A DNA stretch of 35,079 nucleotides, taken from the NCBI GenBank assembly GCA_905233955.1, contig CAJOFQ010000012.1, positions 1 through 35,079 on the forward strand, given 5' to 3'. The position numbers and the translations under genes are program-made. Every line of letters begins with the position of its first letter. Position 1 is the stretch's first letter. The notes under the pieces were generated by a model. It ran no database searches. It was given only the letters and a program-made list of their open reading frames with translations, and was not told the DNA's origin. Shown piece by piece: positions 1 through 8,866 of the stretch. The stretch comes from an uncultured Lachnospiraceae bacterium. Its GTDB lineage: Bacteria > Bacillota > Clostridia > Lachnospirales > Lachnospiraceae.

Positions 1-14
1 TCGTCCATCAAAAT

Positions 15-560
15 CTACAGCAACCCCTCTACACAGGCTCTTAACTCATTCATATCAGCTGTAGGTTCGAACCTCGCAGCTACCTCTCCTGATTTGTTTA
101 CCACAAACTTGGTAAAGTTCCATTTGATATCAGGATTGTCCTTGTAGTTCTTGTCTATTTTTTTGAGCATTACGCCCATTGCCAGAGCCTTGGGTCCCTT
201 GCCGAAGCCTTCAAAGCCCTTTTTGCTCTTGAGAAAGGTGTATATGGGAAGCTCGTTATCACCATTTACCTCGGATTTCTTCATCTGAGGAAACTGAGTG
301 TTGTACTTAAGTGTGCAAAACTCATGTATCTCTTCATCACTCTCAGGTGCCTGTCCGGCAAACTGATTGCAGGGGATATCCACTATTTCCAACCCCTTGT
401 CATGAAGATCCTCGTACATCTTCTCTAAAGGCTCATACTGCGGTGTAAAGCCGCATCCTGTAGCAGTATTAACTACAATCACTACCTTGCCCTTAAAATC
501 GCTCATCTTAAGCTCTTCGCCATTTGCTTTTGGTACAGAATAATCATAGAAACTGTTCAT
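15..560 (-). CDS. Glutathione peroxidase family thiol peroxidase
   Basis: A 181-residue protein of normal length for the bacterial GPx/BtuE family, which reduces hydrogen peroxide and organic hydroperoxides in the cytoplasm, in bacteria usually with thioredoxin rather than glutathione. The peroxidatic residue is a cysteine (Cys36 in NTATGCGFTPQY), not selenocysteine. The other family motifs are present: IPCNQFAGQ with the catalytic Gln, a probable resolving Cys in EFCTLKY, and the Trp-Asn pair in IKWNFTKF. The ATG start has a GGGGG ribosome site about five bases upstream. It lies 72 bases after the J-domain gene and may share its transcript. I see no clear promoter in the gap. In a strict anaerobe it would serve oxidative defence, alongside the flavodiiron protein elsewhere in the window. 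Confidence 0.93.
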   Translation of the reverse strand: MNSFYDYSVPKANGEELKMSDFKGKVVIVVNTATGCGFTPQYEPLEKMYEDLHDKGLEIVDIPCNQFAGQAPESDEEIHEFCTLKYNTQFPQMKKSEVNGDNELPIYTFLKSKKGFEGFGKGPKALAMGVMLKKIDKNYKDNPDIKWNFTKFVVNKSGEVAARFEPTADMNELRACVEGLL

Positions 561-632
561 AGCATCCCCCTTTTTTGCTTTTGTCAGTTACACATCTAAA
601 AACTGAATTAATCAGTACTTCCTTAACTATGT

Positions 633-1157
633 CTAAAACGGTTTGTCTAATGCATCAACACCACCGTTTAAAACAATCGCCCGTATAATATCAGCAGTGA
701 TATCAGCGGCGCGCAGAGCGTGTTCCCTAAGCTGTTCCTCCTCACGCGCCCTGCGGAGATTCGCTGCCATTTCTTCTTCTTTTTTTCGCTTGTTTAAAAT
801 GCGTTCCTTTTCCAGGCGCTTCTGATGCGCCAGGCGCTGTCTGGCCATGTCCCGCATCTCTTCCTGTCTGATAATAGCATCTTCATTGCCAAGCACCCTG
901 GGCGCGGCATTGTAAACCGGCTCCTTTTGGCTGTTAATATACGCCTCCAGCGCTCTGTCGTAAGCATCAATAAGGTAATCATATGCTTCCCTGATCACCA
1001 GAAACGCCTCCGGTGAATGACTTTCATCATCAGGTCTGGAATCCGGATGATACAAGGCTGCCATCCTTCGATAAGCGCCTCTGATATCGTCCTTAGTGGC
1101 GTTCTGGTCAAGTCCCAGGACTGAAAGCGCCTCTATCGGTGTCGTAAATTGACTCAA
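633..1157 (-). CDS. J-domain protein (DnaJ-like, standalone)
   Basis: A 174-residue protein. Residues 5-70 form a J domain with the HPD motif at 37-39 (ALYHPDSRP) and a helix IV ending in FLVIREAYDYL. It has no Gly/Phe region, zinc finger or substrate-binding domain, so it is not DnaJ itself. Residues 95-160 are highly charged (runs of Lys, Arg and Glu) and probably form a helix or coiled coil. J domains recruit and stimulate Hsp70 (DnaK); the client here is unknown. The start is TTG, and its last two bases are shared with the TGA stop of folC in its restored frame, so translation is probably coupled to folC. Confidence 0.8.
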   Translation of the reverse strand: MSQFTTPIEALSVLGLDQNATKDDIRGAYRRMAALYHPDSRPDDESHSPEAFLVIREAYDYLIDAYDRALEAYINSQKEPVYNAAPRVLGNEDAIIRQEEMRDMARQRLAHQKRLEKERILNKRKKEEEMAANLRRAREEEQLREHALRAADITADIIRAIVLNGGVDALDKPF

Positions 1158-2408
1158 AGTCTGATCACATCTCCTATCAAATACAGCGAGCCAAAAATCA
1201 GCTTGCTGCTGTAAACATCTGTATGAATAAGCCTGTCATAGGCTTCTGCCGGTGACGGGATATATGTAACAGGAATCCCGGCGGCCTCTATACGACTGCC
1301 CCACAGCCTGCCATCTGAAGCATCCATGGCCTGCGCATGTTATAACAGCGCTTTTCATAATGGACAAAAAAGGTTCAATTATCCCAATAGCATCCTTGTC
1401 AGAGACAATTCCTATAAGACAGTCAAACTTCTCTGTGGGATATATAGCCTTGATGCTGTCAAACAAAGCTGCGGCACCCTGAGGATTATGCGCCCCGTCA
1501 AATATCACAACAGGCTCTCGCATTCTATCACCGGATACCTTAATATCCGCATCTGGCAAAAGGGATGACAATCGCCTTATATGAAGCCTGCCGTTGGGAG
1601 CCTTTAGCTGTTCTACGAAATGTACATCCTCTCCCAAAAGCCGCATCGTAAGGACAGCATTTTTGAGGTTTTCTCTCTGATATGTCAAATAAATATCAGG
1701 ATAGTGAATTTTAATCCAGTCATCAACACTGCTGTTATCACAAGCCCTGATATATGAAATGCCCTTATCCCTACAGTAAGCCTCCAAAGCTTTAAGCGCC
1801 TCATCAGGCATCTCCGCCAATACTACCCTGCCGCCTTGCTTGATTATTCCTGCTTTCTGAAGAGCGATCCCGGAAAGGGACTCTCCAAGTATTGCAGTAT
1901 GATCCAGTCCGATACGGGTTATGACGCATACTTGGGCTGCAGAACCCTCTCCGTCACCGGTAAGAGCATTGGTGGAATCCATCAATCCGCCCAATCCGGT
2001 CTCTATTACCAGATACTCGCATTCCTGTTCCTTAAACCAGTACAAGGCCAACAGCAGTAAAATATCTGAAACAGTTACTTCATCCTCTGCCAAAAGCGGC
2101 CTTGCCAGACGAATAAAATCCGCCTTTGGAATGGGCTCTCCATCCACACAAATTCGCTCAACCGGAGATATCAGATGCGGAGAGGTGTATAGCCCCATCT
2201 TGTGGCCATTTGCCCGAAGCATTTCTGATATGTAACTGGCTGTAGAGCCCTTGCCATTGGTTCCTGCAACATGAATTATCTTAAATCCCTTGTGGATATT
2301 CCCATGGCTGCTAAGGAGGCCCTTCATTATCGTAACTCCCGGAAGCCTCTGGTACATACCTCTGGATGAAATTGCCTGCCATACCTCTTCAAAGGAAAGC
2401 TCTTCCAA
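1154..2408 (-). CDS. folC: Folylpolyglutamate synthase / dihydrofolate synthase, frameshifted near the 3' end
   Basis: FolC adds glutamate to folates (and to dihydropteroate in bifunctional forms) using ATP. The P-loop GTNGKGSTAS sits near residue 50, followed by TSPHLISPVERI, the LDHTAILG motif and GAHNPQGAAAL, all diagnostic of the Mur-ligase/FolC family. The frame starting at TTG 2408 runs to a stop at 1236 (390 residues), but its last 30 or so residues do not look like FolC. If the reading frame moves by one base in 1326-1339, translation continues as a normal FolC C-terminus (motif LIFGSLYLIGDV) to TGA at 1156-1154, about 416 residues, the usual family length. That stop overlaps the TTG of the next gene. 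Upstream, degV ends 2 bases before this start. The shift could be a sequencing error, a real mutation or recoding. Confidence 0.88.
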
Positions 2409-2410
2409 AT

Positions 2411-3289
2411 TCAGACCACCATAATAAGTCCGCCATCATTGGCATACATGGTAGATACTCCGCGGGTGTCAACTATATGGATCTTTTTGAACACTGCTCT
2501 TTTTTCCACTTCTTCCTTGAGCTTTAATGCCCGCTCCAGACAATTACAGTGGGAGATTGCAAGTACCTTCTCAGAACAATTCCTGGTAACCTCTATCATG
2601 CAGTCAGCCATTTTGGAAATAGCCTTGTTCATACCACGCACCTGGGCAAGCTTGGTTATGGTTCCCTCGTCTGTGGAGGCCATTACAGGCTTGATATGAA
2701 GGGTATTGGCTATTTTCTCCTTGAAAGCCGACATACGGCCATTTTTCCTGAGGGTCTCAAGTGTCTCCAATACAAAAAATGTATGCTGCTCTGAAATATA
2801 TTTTTCAACAGTCTCCACTACTCTGGAAAAGGACATCCCTGCCTCTTCGCATTCTGCCGCCTTCTGACCTATCAGGGTCTGTCCTATGGAGGCAGATCTG
2901 GAATTAAACACATGAATACACTTGTCGTCGTGAGCTTCTTCGTACATGCCCTTAGCTACAACTGCACTGTTGTATGACCCCGACAACTCCGCTGAAAGTG
3001 TCACAATATAAACATGCTCTTTCTCGTCAGAGTGGTTATTATTCCCCGGGATAAACTTACCTATGTGCTTCGAAATCGCTTCTAAGTATTTGCCCGGTGA
3101 CGGACACGAGGATTTTGGCCCCTTGGGGGACGCTTTGACCTTGCCAAGAAAGGACTTCTGATCAAAGCTCTCGTCGTCTATTATAACTTCTCCATCAACT
3201 TCAAGGGTAAGAGGAACATTCATAAATCTCTCATCCTCAAGCATCTCCGGAAACAGCTCTCCGCAGCTGTCTATTATTACCCTGTACAT
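2411..3289 (-). CDS. DegV family fatty-acid-binding protein
   Basis: A 292-residue protein when begun at the ATG at 3289, which has a good GGGAG site five bases upstream. The in-frame ATG ten codons earlier (3319) has no such site. DegV proteins bind a long-chain fatty acid between two domains; in Firmicutes the related FakB proteins present fatty acids to the kinase FakA. Family signs are the N-terminal VIIDSCGELFPEM strand-turn, the SCPSPGKYLEAI segment, TLSAELSGSYNSAVVAKGMY, and the C-terminal IHIVDTRGVSTMYANDGGLIMVV. The usual DST/DSA near the N-terminus is DSC here. No fakA-like gene is nearby, so the substrate and partner are unknown. It overlaps nothing and ends 2 bases before folC, so the two are probably cotranscribed. 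Confidence 0.85.
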   Translation of the reverse strand: MYRVIIDSCGELFPEMLEDERFMNVPLTLEVDGEVIIDDESFDQKSFLGKVKASPKGPKSSCPSPGKYLEAISKHIGKFIPGNNNHSDEKEHVYIVTLSAELSGSYNSAVVAKGMYEEAHDDKCIHVFNSRSASIGQTLIGQKAAECEEAGMSFSRVVETVEKYISEQHTFFVLETLETLRKNGRMSAFKEKIANTLHIKPVMASTDEGTITKLAQVRGMNKAISKMADCMIEVTRNCSEKVLAISHCNCLERALKLKEEVEKRAVFKKIHIVDTRGVSTMYANDGGLIMVV

Positions 3290-3377
3290 CAAAACTCCCT
3301 CTATAAAACCGCCGATCATATCTAAGACACTATATATTCCCCTGCAATCCTGCTACCGAAAACCATGTACCGGCACA

Positions 3378-4529
3378 CTAAGGATATTCTACTGTAAGAA
3401 CCTTTGTGTCCCTGCTCTCCATGTATGTTATAGAAGAAAGCCCCTCACAGTAGTCTGTAAGATGTCCCTCATCTATGAAAAACCGCTTCGCCCTGTCGTA
3501 CAGTTCCTGGTTGGAGAACTTAACCGAAACCGTCTTCTGGCTGTTATAGTAGCCGTTGGACAGAGCAACCCCGATATTCTCTTCCTCCCAGGAAGAAAAC
3601 ATCATGCCCTCTCTGGCAAAATAATTATCCTTTGTCGATATACACTCCGGAACGAAGATAATATCGTCAATCTTGTGTGTATGTAAAAGCTCTTCTGTTG
3701 TAATATTCAAATAGGCATAGTTGATATGCTTGACAGTCTCGCTGTTGCCATCCAGATACATACTGTTGCCCCAGGTGGTATCTAAAAAATAATAATCACC
3801 ATCCAGCATTACCAAATTCCAGGCATGAGCTATGTCCCTCGCCTCGCCGGTAACTATCATAGACGGAATATCCAACTGCTGAAGCAAATAGTTGGTTGCG
3901 TCCGCATAACCCTGACAGACCGTAGCTTTGCCCAAAAAAACTGATATTATATTCTGGTTGTTGCTGCTGTCCTTGTCGTAATCCACCTTGTCTATGAGAG
4001 TTTCAAAGACATATTTGGATTTGGTATAATCGTCCGCATCCGAGGGCAGCTCTGCGAGCCATTCCTCAACTACGGTATCAATCCGCCTCTGAGTGTCTCC
4101 CCTCTCATCACGATCCATAGTATATGTGGGTTCAAAAACAAATCCCAATGTCTCATTACCCTTGCCATAGGTCCTGTAGGAGTAGCCATTAACCCAGAAC
4201 AACCCTCCGTAATCAGCCATCACTGCTGAAAACGCGGTATCGCAATCCTTTGGATCAATCGTGGAAAGCGCAACTTCCTCCTCATGGGTCAGTATACAAT
4301 CGAGCATCTGATCATATAAAGGGCGCAAATCCTCCCGCAGATTCTGATATGCAAGCCTGTCCTTTGATACACTGGTAACATCCTCAGGATTGCCTATCAT
4401 CGCCGATACTATGCCGCGCTCAACTCCATCAAATGCCCTCTCGACCGGGGCGCATCCGCTCAACAAAGCAGTAAATAGCGCCATAACACAGATAAGAGCT
4501 GTTAAATGCTTTTTTTGATTAATTAACAA
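3378..4529 (-). CDS. Transglutaminase-like lipoprotein
   Basis: A predicted lipoprotein of about 383 residues. Starting at TTG 4529, a short KK-rich N-terminus and a hydrophobic stretch lead to a lipobox LLSGC with the lipidated Cys at 26. An ATG at 4553 is also in frame but has no visible ribosome site; a GGGG lies six bases before the TTG. The C-terminal half carries a transglutaminase/protease fold: Cys205 in ATVCQGYADATNYLL, His236 in AHAWNLVMLDGDYYF and Asp250 in FLDTTWG form the expected triad. Proteins of this type in Firmicutes are anchored outside the cell and may act as peptidases or crosslinkers on wall or surface proteins; the actual reaction is unknown. It follows the cold-shock gene by about 76 bases. 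Confidence 0.78.
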   Translation of the reverse strand: MLINQKKHLTALICVMALFTALLSGCAPVERAFDGVERGIVSAMIGNPEDVTSVSKDRLAYQNLREDLRPLYDQMLDCILTHEEEVALSTIDPKDCDTAFSAVMADYGGLFWVNGYSYRTYGKGNETLGFVFEPTYTMDRDERGDTQRRIDTVVEEWLAELPSDADDYTKSKYVFETLIDKVDYDKDSSNNQNIISVFLGKATVCQGYADATNYLLQQLDIPSMIVTGEARDIAHAWNLVMLDGDYYFLDTTWGNSMYLDGNSETVKHINYAYLNITTEELLHTHKIDDIIFVPECISTKDNYFAREGMMFSSWEEENIGVALSNGYYNSQKTVSVKFSNQELYDRAKRFFIDEGHLTDYCEGLSSITYMESRDTKVLTVEYP

Positions 4530-4605
4530 ACAGGACCCCGCCTGTCGATACATCGTGTAAATGTCACACAATGCTCCGCCATCACGAAGTCCTCTACTGT
4601 GATCC

Positions 4606-4809
4606 TTATGAAATAACCGTAACATTCGTTGCCTGCGGACCCTTTGTACCCTCTGTCACTTCGTATTCAACCGATGCGCCCTCTTCGAGAGTCTTGTAGC
4701 CCTCCATGTTCAGGCCTGAAAAATGAACGAATACATCGTTACCATCTTCGTCGGAAATGAATCCGTAGCCCTTCTGGTTGTTGAACCACTTTACTGTTCC
4801 TTTGTTCAT
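4606..4809 (-). CDS. Cold-shock protein, CspA family
   Basis: A 67-residue single OB-fold protein, the standard length. RNP1 is KGYGFI at residues 13-18 and RNP2 is VFVHF at 26-30; the N-terminus ([11 protein letters not shown]) and C-terminus ([10 protein letters not shown]) are typical. Such proteins bind single-stranded RNA or DNA and melt RNA structure, helping translation in the cold or during fast growth. The ATG has a GTGAGGT site seven bases upstream and the gene has its own predicted promoter at 4853-4881. The family is certain, but which paralogue (cspA, B, C or D) cannot be told from sequence alone. Confidence 0.95.
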   Translation of the reverse strand: MNKGTVKWFNNQKGYGFISDEDGNDVFVHFSGLNMEGYKTLEEGASVEYEVTEGTKGPQATNVTVIS

Positions 4810-4852
4810 GATATTACCTCACCTTTGCGTGAATAAAAAATGTATCTAAAGC

Positions 4853-4881
4853 ATACTAGCATAAATGTTCATAAATAGCAA
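4853..4881 (-). promoter_or_regulatory. Predicted sigma-A promoter of the cold-shock gene
   Basis: On the minus strand TTGCTA (4881-4876) and TAGTAT (4858-4853) are separated by exactly 17 bases. The bases before the -10 box are TGC, giving an extended -10 (TGn). Transcription would start near 4846, leaving a leader of about 36 bases before the cold-shock ATG. Confidence 0.6.
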
Positions 4882-4890
4882 GTTCCTATA

Positions 4891-6048
4891 TCAGACTAAG
4901 CCTTGTTTGAAGCGAGATAGACCATCTACCAACTGTTCTCTTGGACATGCAATATTCATCCGCAAAAAGTGTCTGCCGCAGGACCCATAGGATTCTCCTG
5001 CATTGAGTTTTAATCCTGTGGTCTTTAATATATGCTCTGCCAGGGTTTTGCTGTCGTCAGGCTCTATCTGGCTGCAATCCAGCCACAAAAGATATGTCGC
5101 ATTGGATTCGCATAGTCTGATGTTTGGAAGATTGTTCTGAAGGAACGCCCTTACTATCCTTTTATTTTCAAAAATATAGCCTCTGAGATCATCCAGCCAC
5201 TCTCCGCCCTTGGTATAGGCTGCAATTACTGAATCTATAGCAAATACGCCAGGCTCTGTAAGCCCGTCATTATTGAGCACTCTATGAGTCCTTGCTCTGA
5301 TACCTGCATCAGGTACACATACACAAGCCGTAGCCAGACCTGCAATATTGAAGGATTTGGATGGAGAAAGTGTTACTATTGAATTATTTCTGCATTTATC
5401 GGATACAGAAAGGAATGGTATGTAAGATGTACCCGGATCAGTGATGTCACAATGAATCTCGTCACAAATCACGAGAACGCTGTGCTTGTCAGCAAGTTCT
5501 CCAACACGCTCAAGATCCTCTGATGTCCAAATATTCCCTGTAGGATTATGAGGACTGCATAAAAGCATTATTGAAGCCTGTGGATCCTGCATTTTTTCTT
5601 CCAGGTCAGCAAAATCCATACTGTAGACGCCATCCCTATATACAAGTTCATTTTCCAGAATCTGTCGGCCATTATTAGTAATGCAGTTAAAAAACATATT
5701 ATACACCGGCGTCTGAATGATAACCTTGTCGCCTGGCGCACTGAATCTGCGTATGCATGAAGAGATTGCCGGTATTACACCGGTAGAAAACATAAGCCAT
5801 TCATTTGGAATATCCAGGTTATATCTGTTCTTCCACCACAGCTGATAGCTCTGCTTCCATTCTTTGGGCAGTATTGAGTAGCCAAATACTCCATGAACGG
5901 CTCTTTTTTCCACTGCCTTGCGTATGGCAGGAGCACTTGGAAAATCCATGTCCGCAACCCACATCGGATTGCCCTTGGGCGGTAAAAGCTCCCATTTAAG
6001 GGAATTAGTCTTGTATCTGTCTATTCTTTCATTGAAATCATATACCAC
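4891..6048 (-). CDS. MalY/PatB-family PLP-dependent C-S lyase (aminotransferase class I/II fold)
   Basis: A 385-residue protein starting at GTG 6048, preceded by GGGGG with seven bases of spacing. The reading frame stays open further upstream but runs through the rplQ terminator, so that part is not coding. Fold type I PLP enzyme: MWVADMDFP near the N-terminus and YSILPKEW are MalY/PatB hallmarks; HNPTGNIW, CDEIHCDI and SPSKSFNIAG (the Lys that binds PLP) complete the active site. The family cleaves cystathionine or cysteine conjugates to a thiol, pyruvate and ammonia; some members also have regulatory roles. It follows the rplQ terminator, where ecf transporter and truA genes often sit in related bacteria. 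It is read as its own unit, though I could not identify a convincing promoter in 6049-6116. Confidence 0.9.
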   Translation of the reverse strand: MVYDFNERIDRYKTNSLKWELLPPKGNPMWVADMDFPSAPAIRKAVEKRAVHGVFGYSILPKEWKQSYQLWWKNRYNLDIPNEWLMFSTGVIPAISSCIRRFSAPGDKVIIQTPVYNMFFNCITNNGRQILENELVYRDGVYSMDFADLEEKMQDPQASIMLLCSPHNPTGNIWTSEDLERVGELADKHSVLVICDEIHCDITDPGTSYIPFLSVSDKCRNNSIVTLSPSKSFNIAGLATACVCVPDAGIRARTHRVLNNDGLTEPGVFAIDSVIAAYTKGGEWLDDLRGYIFENKRIVRAFLQNNLPNIRLCESNATYLLWLDCSQIEPDDSKTLAEHILKTTGLKLNAGESYGSCGRHFLRMNIACPREQLVDGLSRFKQGLV

Positions 6049-6116
6049 TTGATGTCCCCCTTCTTGCACTCGCCGCATCTTGCAGAGCGATTTTATCAAA
6101 GCCATTCCCTGTAAGT

Positions 6117-6144
6117 AAAAAGGAGTCGTAAAATAACGACTCCT
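6117..6144 (-). terminator. Rho-independent terminator of the S10-spc-alpha cluster
   Basis: A perfect 9-bp stem (AGGAGTCGT 6121-6129 with ACGACTCCT 6136-6144) closes a 6-base loop. Read on the minus strand it is followed by a run of five T (6121-6117). It lies about 65 bases past the rplQ stop and ahead of the MalY/PatB start. Confidence 0.9.
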
Positions 6145-6210
6145 GTTGGATTGCGATTGCACTTTTATGATTCAAGGACAAAATATCTATTGACCCTCGT
6201 ATCATTTTGC

Positions 6211-6735
6211 TCACACTAACTCAAGAACCACCTCAAGGGCTCCATCACCCTTCCTCTGGCCAATCTTAATTATACGGGTAAAACCGCCGTTCCTGCCGGC
6301 ATATTTGGGTCCGTATTCATCAAACAGCTTAGCTGCAAGATCGACCTTCTTGGTGTCACGGCGCTTCTCACCCTTCTCCGTTACCGGATAAAGAACCTTC
6401 CACATCTGATGACGGGCGTGAAGGCGTGAAGGCTTGTCCTTCTTGATAGTCTTATCTACAGTGTCGTAAACTGTGCGTCTCTTGCCGTCAACAACTTCCT
6501 TGACACGCTTACCATCCTTGTCCTTACGGGGAACCTTCGCCTGAATAGTAACCTCTTCGAAGTTGTCACGCTCACGAATACCAAGTGCTATCAGATGCTC
6601 AGCAATCTTCCTGACTTCCTTAGCCTTAGCTTCTGTTGTCTTAATTCTGCCATGATGAAGCAGATCCGTTACCAGACCTCGCAGAAGAGCCTTCCTCTGT
6701 GAAGAGGTTCTGGATAATTTCCTGTACTTTGCCAT
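6211..6735 (-). CDS. rplQ: 50S ribosomal protein L17, long form
   Basis: L17 of the large subunit, near the exit tunnel. Residues 1-56 ([17 protein letters not shown], then [13 protein letters not shown]) and the C-terminus ([19 protein letters not shown]) match L17 well. Between them, about residues 57-115, is a lysine-rich insertion not found in the roughly 120-residue E. coli protein, giving 174 residues in all. As far as I recall, similar insertions occur in other Lachnospiraceae. It is the last gene of the cluster, 44 bases after rpoA and before the terminator. Confidence 0.97.
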   Translation of the reverse strand: MAKYRKLSRTSSQRKALLRGLVTDLLHHGRIKTTEAKAKEVRKIAEHLIALGIRERDNFEEVTIQAKVPRKDKDGKRVKEVVDGKRRTVYDTVDKTIKKDKPSRLHARHQMWKVLYPVTEKGEKRRDTKKVDLAAKLFDEYGPKYAGRNGGFTRIIKIGQRKGDGALEVVLELV

Positions 6736-6779
6736 AATAATTCCTCTCTATCGTGCTTGTAGTCTTACCGATAAAAGTG

Positions 6780-7745
6780 TCAGATGGCTTCACCCTCTCT
6801 GAAGTGAAGTCCCATCTCTGATAGTTTCTCAACAACCTCGTCAAGAGATTTCCTTCCAAGGTTGCGAACCTTCATCATCTCGTCCTGAGTCTTATTACAA
6901 AGCTCACCTACTGTCGAGATACCTGCCCTCTTAAGGCAGTTATATGAACGAACTGAAAGCTCCAGTTCTTCAATCTGCATCTCAGTGATTCGATCCTTAT
7001 CCTCACTGGCAGATTCATTCATCACCGTGATATCCTCGGCTGCATCTGAAAGATTAATAAAGAGGTTAAGATGCTCATTCAAAACCTTTGCAGCCAGACT
7101 CAATGCTTCCTTGGGCTCAAGTGTGCCGTTGGTCCACACATCCAGCGTAAGCTTGTCATAGTCGGTGACCTGACCCACACGGGTATCCTCCACTAGCATA
7201 TTGACACGCTCAATGGGAGAATATATGGAATCAACTGCTATTACACCAATAGGTGTGTCTTCGTTCTTGTTCTTGTCCGCACTAACATAACCGCGTCCAT
7301 TTGTGATGGTAAGCTCCATGTTAAGCTTGGTGTCTGCTCCGCCATTAAGGTTAGCAATTACCAGATCAGGATTCATGACCTCAATATCTGAGTCAAAATG
7401 AATATCCCCGGCTGTTACAACACCCTCACCTTCATATTCGAGATATGCGGTCTTTTTTTCTTCCGTTCCCTTGCCATTGTTGCGAAGCGCAAGATCCTTA
7501 ATGTTCATAACGATCTCAGCCACATCCTCCTTCACTCCCGGAAGAGTGGAAAATTCGTGGCGAACACCCTCGATCTTGATCTGACTGACTGCTGTTCCCG
7601 GAAGAGTGGAAAGCATGATCCTCCGAAGAGAGTTACCAAGAGTAATGCCGTAACCTCTCTCTAAAGGCTCAACCTCGAAACGGGCATATTTCCTGTCCTC
7701 GGACTGTTCCTTAATCTTGATAGTTGGTTTTTCAAATCCAAACAT
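6780..7745 (-). CDS. rpoA: DNA-directed RNA polymerase subunit alpha
   Basis: The 321-residue alpha subunit. Its N-terminal domain dimerises and scaffolds the beta subunits ([23 protein letters not shown]). A linker rich in acidic residues around 235-245 leads to the C-terminal domain ([15 protein letters not shown], then [12 protein letters not shown]), which contacts UP elements and activators. Length and motifs are complete. It sits between rpsD (62 bases upstream) and rplQ, the usual alpha-operon position. Confidence 0.99.
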   Translation of the reverse strand: MFGFEKPTIKIKEQSEDRKYARFEVEPLERGYGITLGNSLRRIMLSTLPGTAVSQIKIEGVRHEFSTLPGVKEDVAEIVMNIKDLALRNNGKGTEEKKTAYLEYEGEGVVTAGDIHFDSDIEVMNPDLVIANLNGGADTKLNMELTITNGRGYVSADKNKNEDTPIGVIAVDSIYSPIERVNMLVEDTRVGQVTDYDKLTLDVWTNGTLEPKEALSLAAKVLNEHLNLFINLSDAAEDITVMNESASEDKDRITEMQIEELELSVRSYNCLKRAGISTVGELCNKTQDEMMKVRNLGRKSLDEVVEKLSEMGLHFREGEAI

Positions 7746-7807
7746 ATATTAGACCCATCTCCTTATTAAATTAAAACGATACAAATGCGAAATGCTGCCA
7801 AAGTGTA

Positions 7808-8401
7808 TTACTTAGAATACAGCTCGACAATAAGCATCTCGTCAACAGGTACATCAATCTGCTCCCTGGAAGGAAGCTCCTTGATATTACCCTGAAGGGT
7901 CTCTTCGTCAAAATCCATCCAGTCAGGAACTACACGGCCGCCTGTGGCCTCGATTATATCCTTAACACGCTGCATGGATTTCTTCTTCTCAAGTACTGCA
8001 ATAACATCGCCCGGCTTAACAAGGTATGAAGGAATATTAACAATCTTGCCATTAACCGTGATAAACTTATGTCCAACCATCTGGCGTGATTCACGCCTGG
8101 TACGGGCAAGACCCATTCTGAACACAACATTGTCCAGACGGCTCTCTAAAATGCGCATAAGGTTCTCACCTGTCATGCCCTTCATGTTATCTGCTCTGCG
8201 ATAGTAATTGCGGAAAGGCTTCTCTAATACACCATAGATGAATTTAGCCTTCTGCTTCTCGCGAAGCTGAAGTCCATATTCAGAAATCTTGCGATTAGAA
8301 CGGGTCAGCTTGCGCTTTGATTTTTTATCTACCCCTAAAAATGCCGGCTCTAAACCAAGCGAACGGCATCTCTTCAGAATGGGGGTTCTATTAACTGCCA
8401 T
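7808..8401 (-). CDS. rpsD: 30S ribosomal protein S4
   Basis: The 197-residue primary 16S-binding protein of the small-subunit body. The S4 RNA-binding domain is clear (LESRLDNVVFRMGLARTRRESRQMV). The N-terminus holds only one cysteine, so this is the zinc-free form, unlike the four-cysteine S4 of many Gram-positives. In many bacteria S4 represses its own operon, but I see no recognisable leader here. It follows rpsK by 36 bases. Confidence 0.99.
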   Translation of the reverse strand: MAVNRTPILKRCRSLGLEPAFLGVDKKSKRKLTRSNRKISEYGLQLREKQKAKFIYGVLEKPFRNYYRRADNMKGMTGENLMRILESRLDNVVFRMGLARTRRESRQMVGHKFITVNGKIVNIPSYLVKPGDVIAVLEKKKSMQRVKDIIEATGGRVVPDWMDFDEETLQGNIKELPSREQIDVPVDEMLIVELYSK

Positions 8402-8437
8402 ACATGCCTCCTTATAAACTGAAATAAATCTCTGCCG

Positions 8438-8836
8438 TCAAACTCTTCTGCGCTTAGGCGGGCGGCATCCGTTGTGGGGAACAGGTGTAACATCCTTAAT
8501 AGAAAGAACATCAATACCGCAAGCATTAATCGCGCGAATCGCTGCCTCCCGGCCTGAACCCGGTCCCTTAACAAACACATCTACCTTCTTTAAACCATGG
8601 GGTAGAGCTGCCTTCGCTGCTGTCTCAGCCGCCATCTGTGCGGCGTACGGAGTAGATTTCCTTGAACCTCTGAAGCCAAGACCACCGGCGGACGCCCATG
8701 AAAGAGCATTGCCCTGTGTATCAGTAAGCGTCACGATAGTGTTGTTAAATGACGCCTGAATATGTGCCTGGCCATGTTCAACGTTTTTCTTCACACGCCT
8801 GCGCGTGGATTTGGATTTCTTCTGTGCCTTTGCCAT
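8438..8836 (-). CDS. rpsK: 30S ribosomal protein S11
   Basis: The 132-residue platform protein that contacts the mRNA near the E site. The family core is intact ([25 protein letters not shown], abbreviated at its ends; then [12 protein letters not shown]), and so is the conserved C-terminal [13 protein letters not shown]. It lies between rpsM and rpsD. Confidence 0.99.
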   Translation of the reverse strand: MAKAQKKSKSTRRRVKKNVEHGQAHIQASFNNTIVTLTDTQGNALSWASAGGLGFRGSRKSTPYAAQMAAETAAKAALPHGLKKVDVFVKGPGSGREAAIRAINACGIDVLSIKDVTPVPHNGCRPPKRRRV

Positions 8837-8866
8837 AAAAACTAACCTACCTCCTAAAGTATTTCG

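Noticed and set aside
3165-3319. A longer DegV N-terminus starting at 3319
   Set aside because: No ribosome site before that ATG, and family members start with the YRVIIDS-type strand reached from 3289.
6049-6162. N-terminal extension of the MalY/PatB protein
   Set aside because: The extra codons cover the rplQ terminator and are not similar to the family; GTG 6048 has a good ribosome site.
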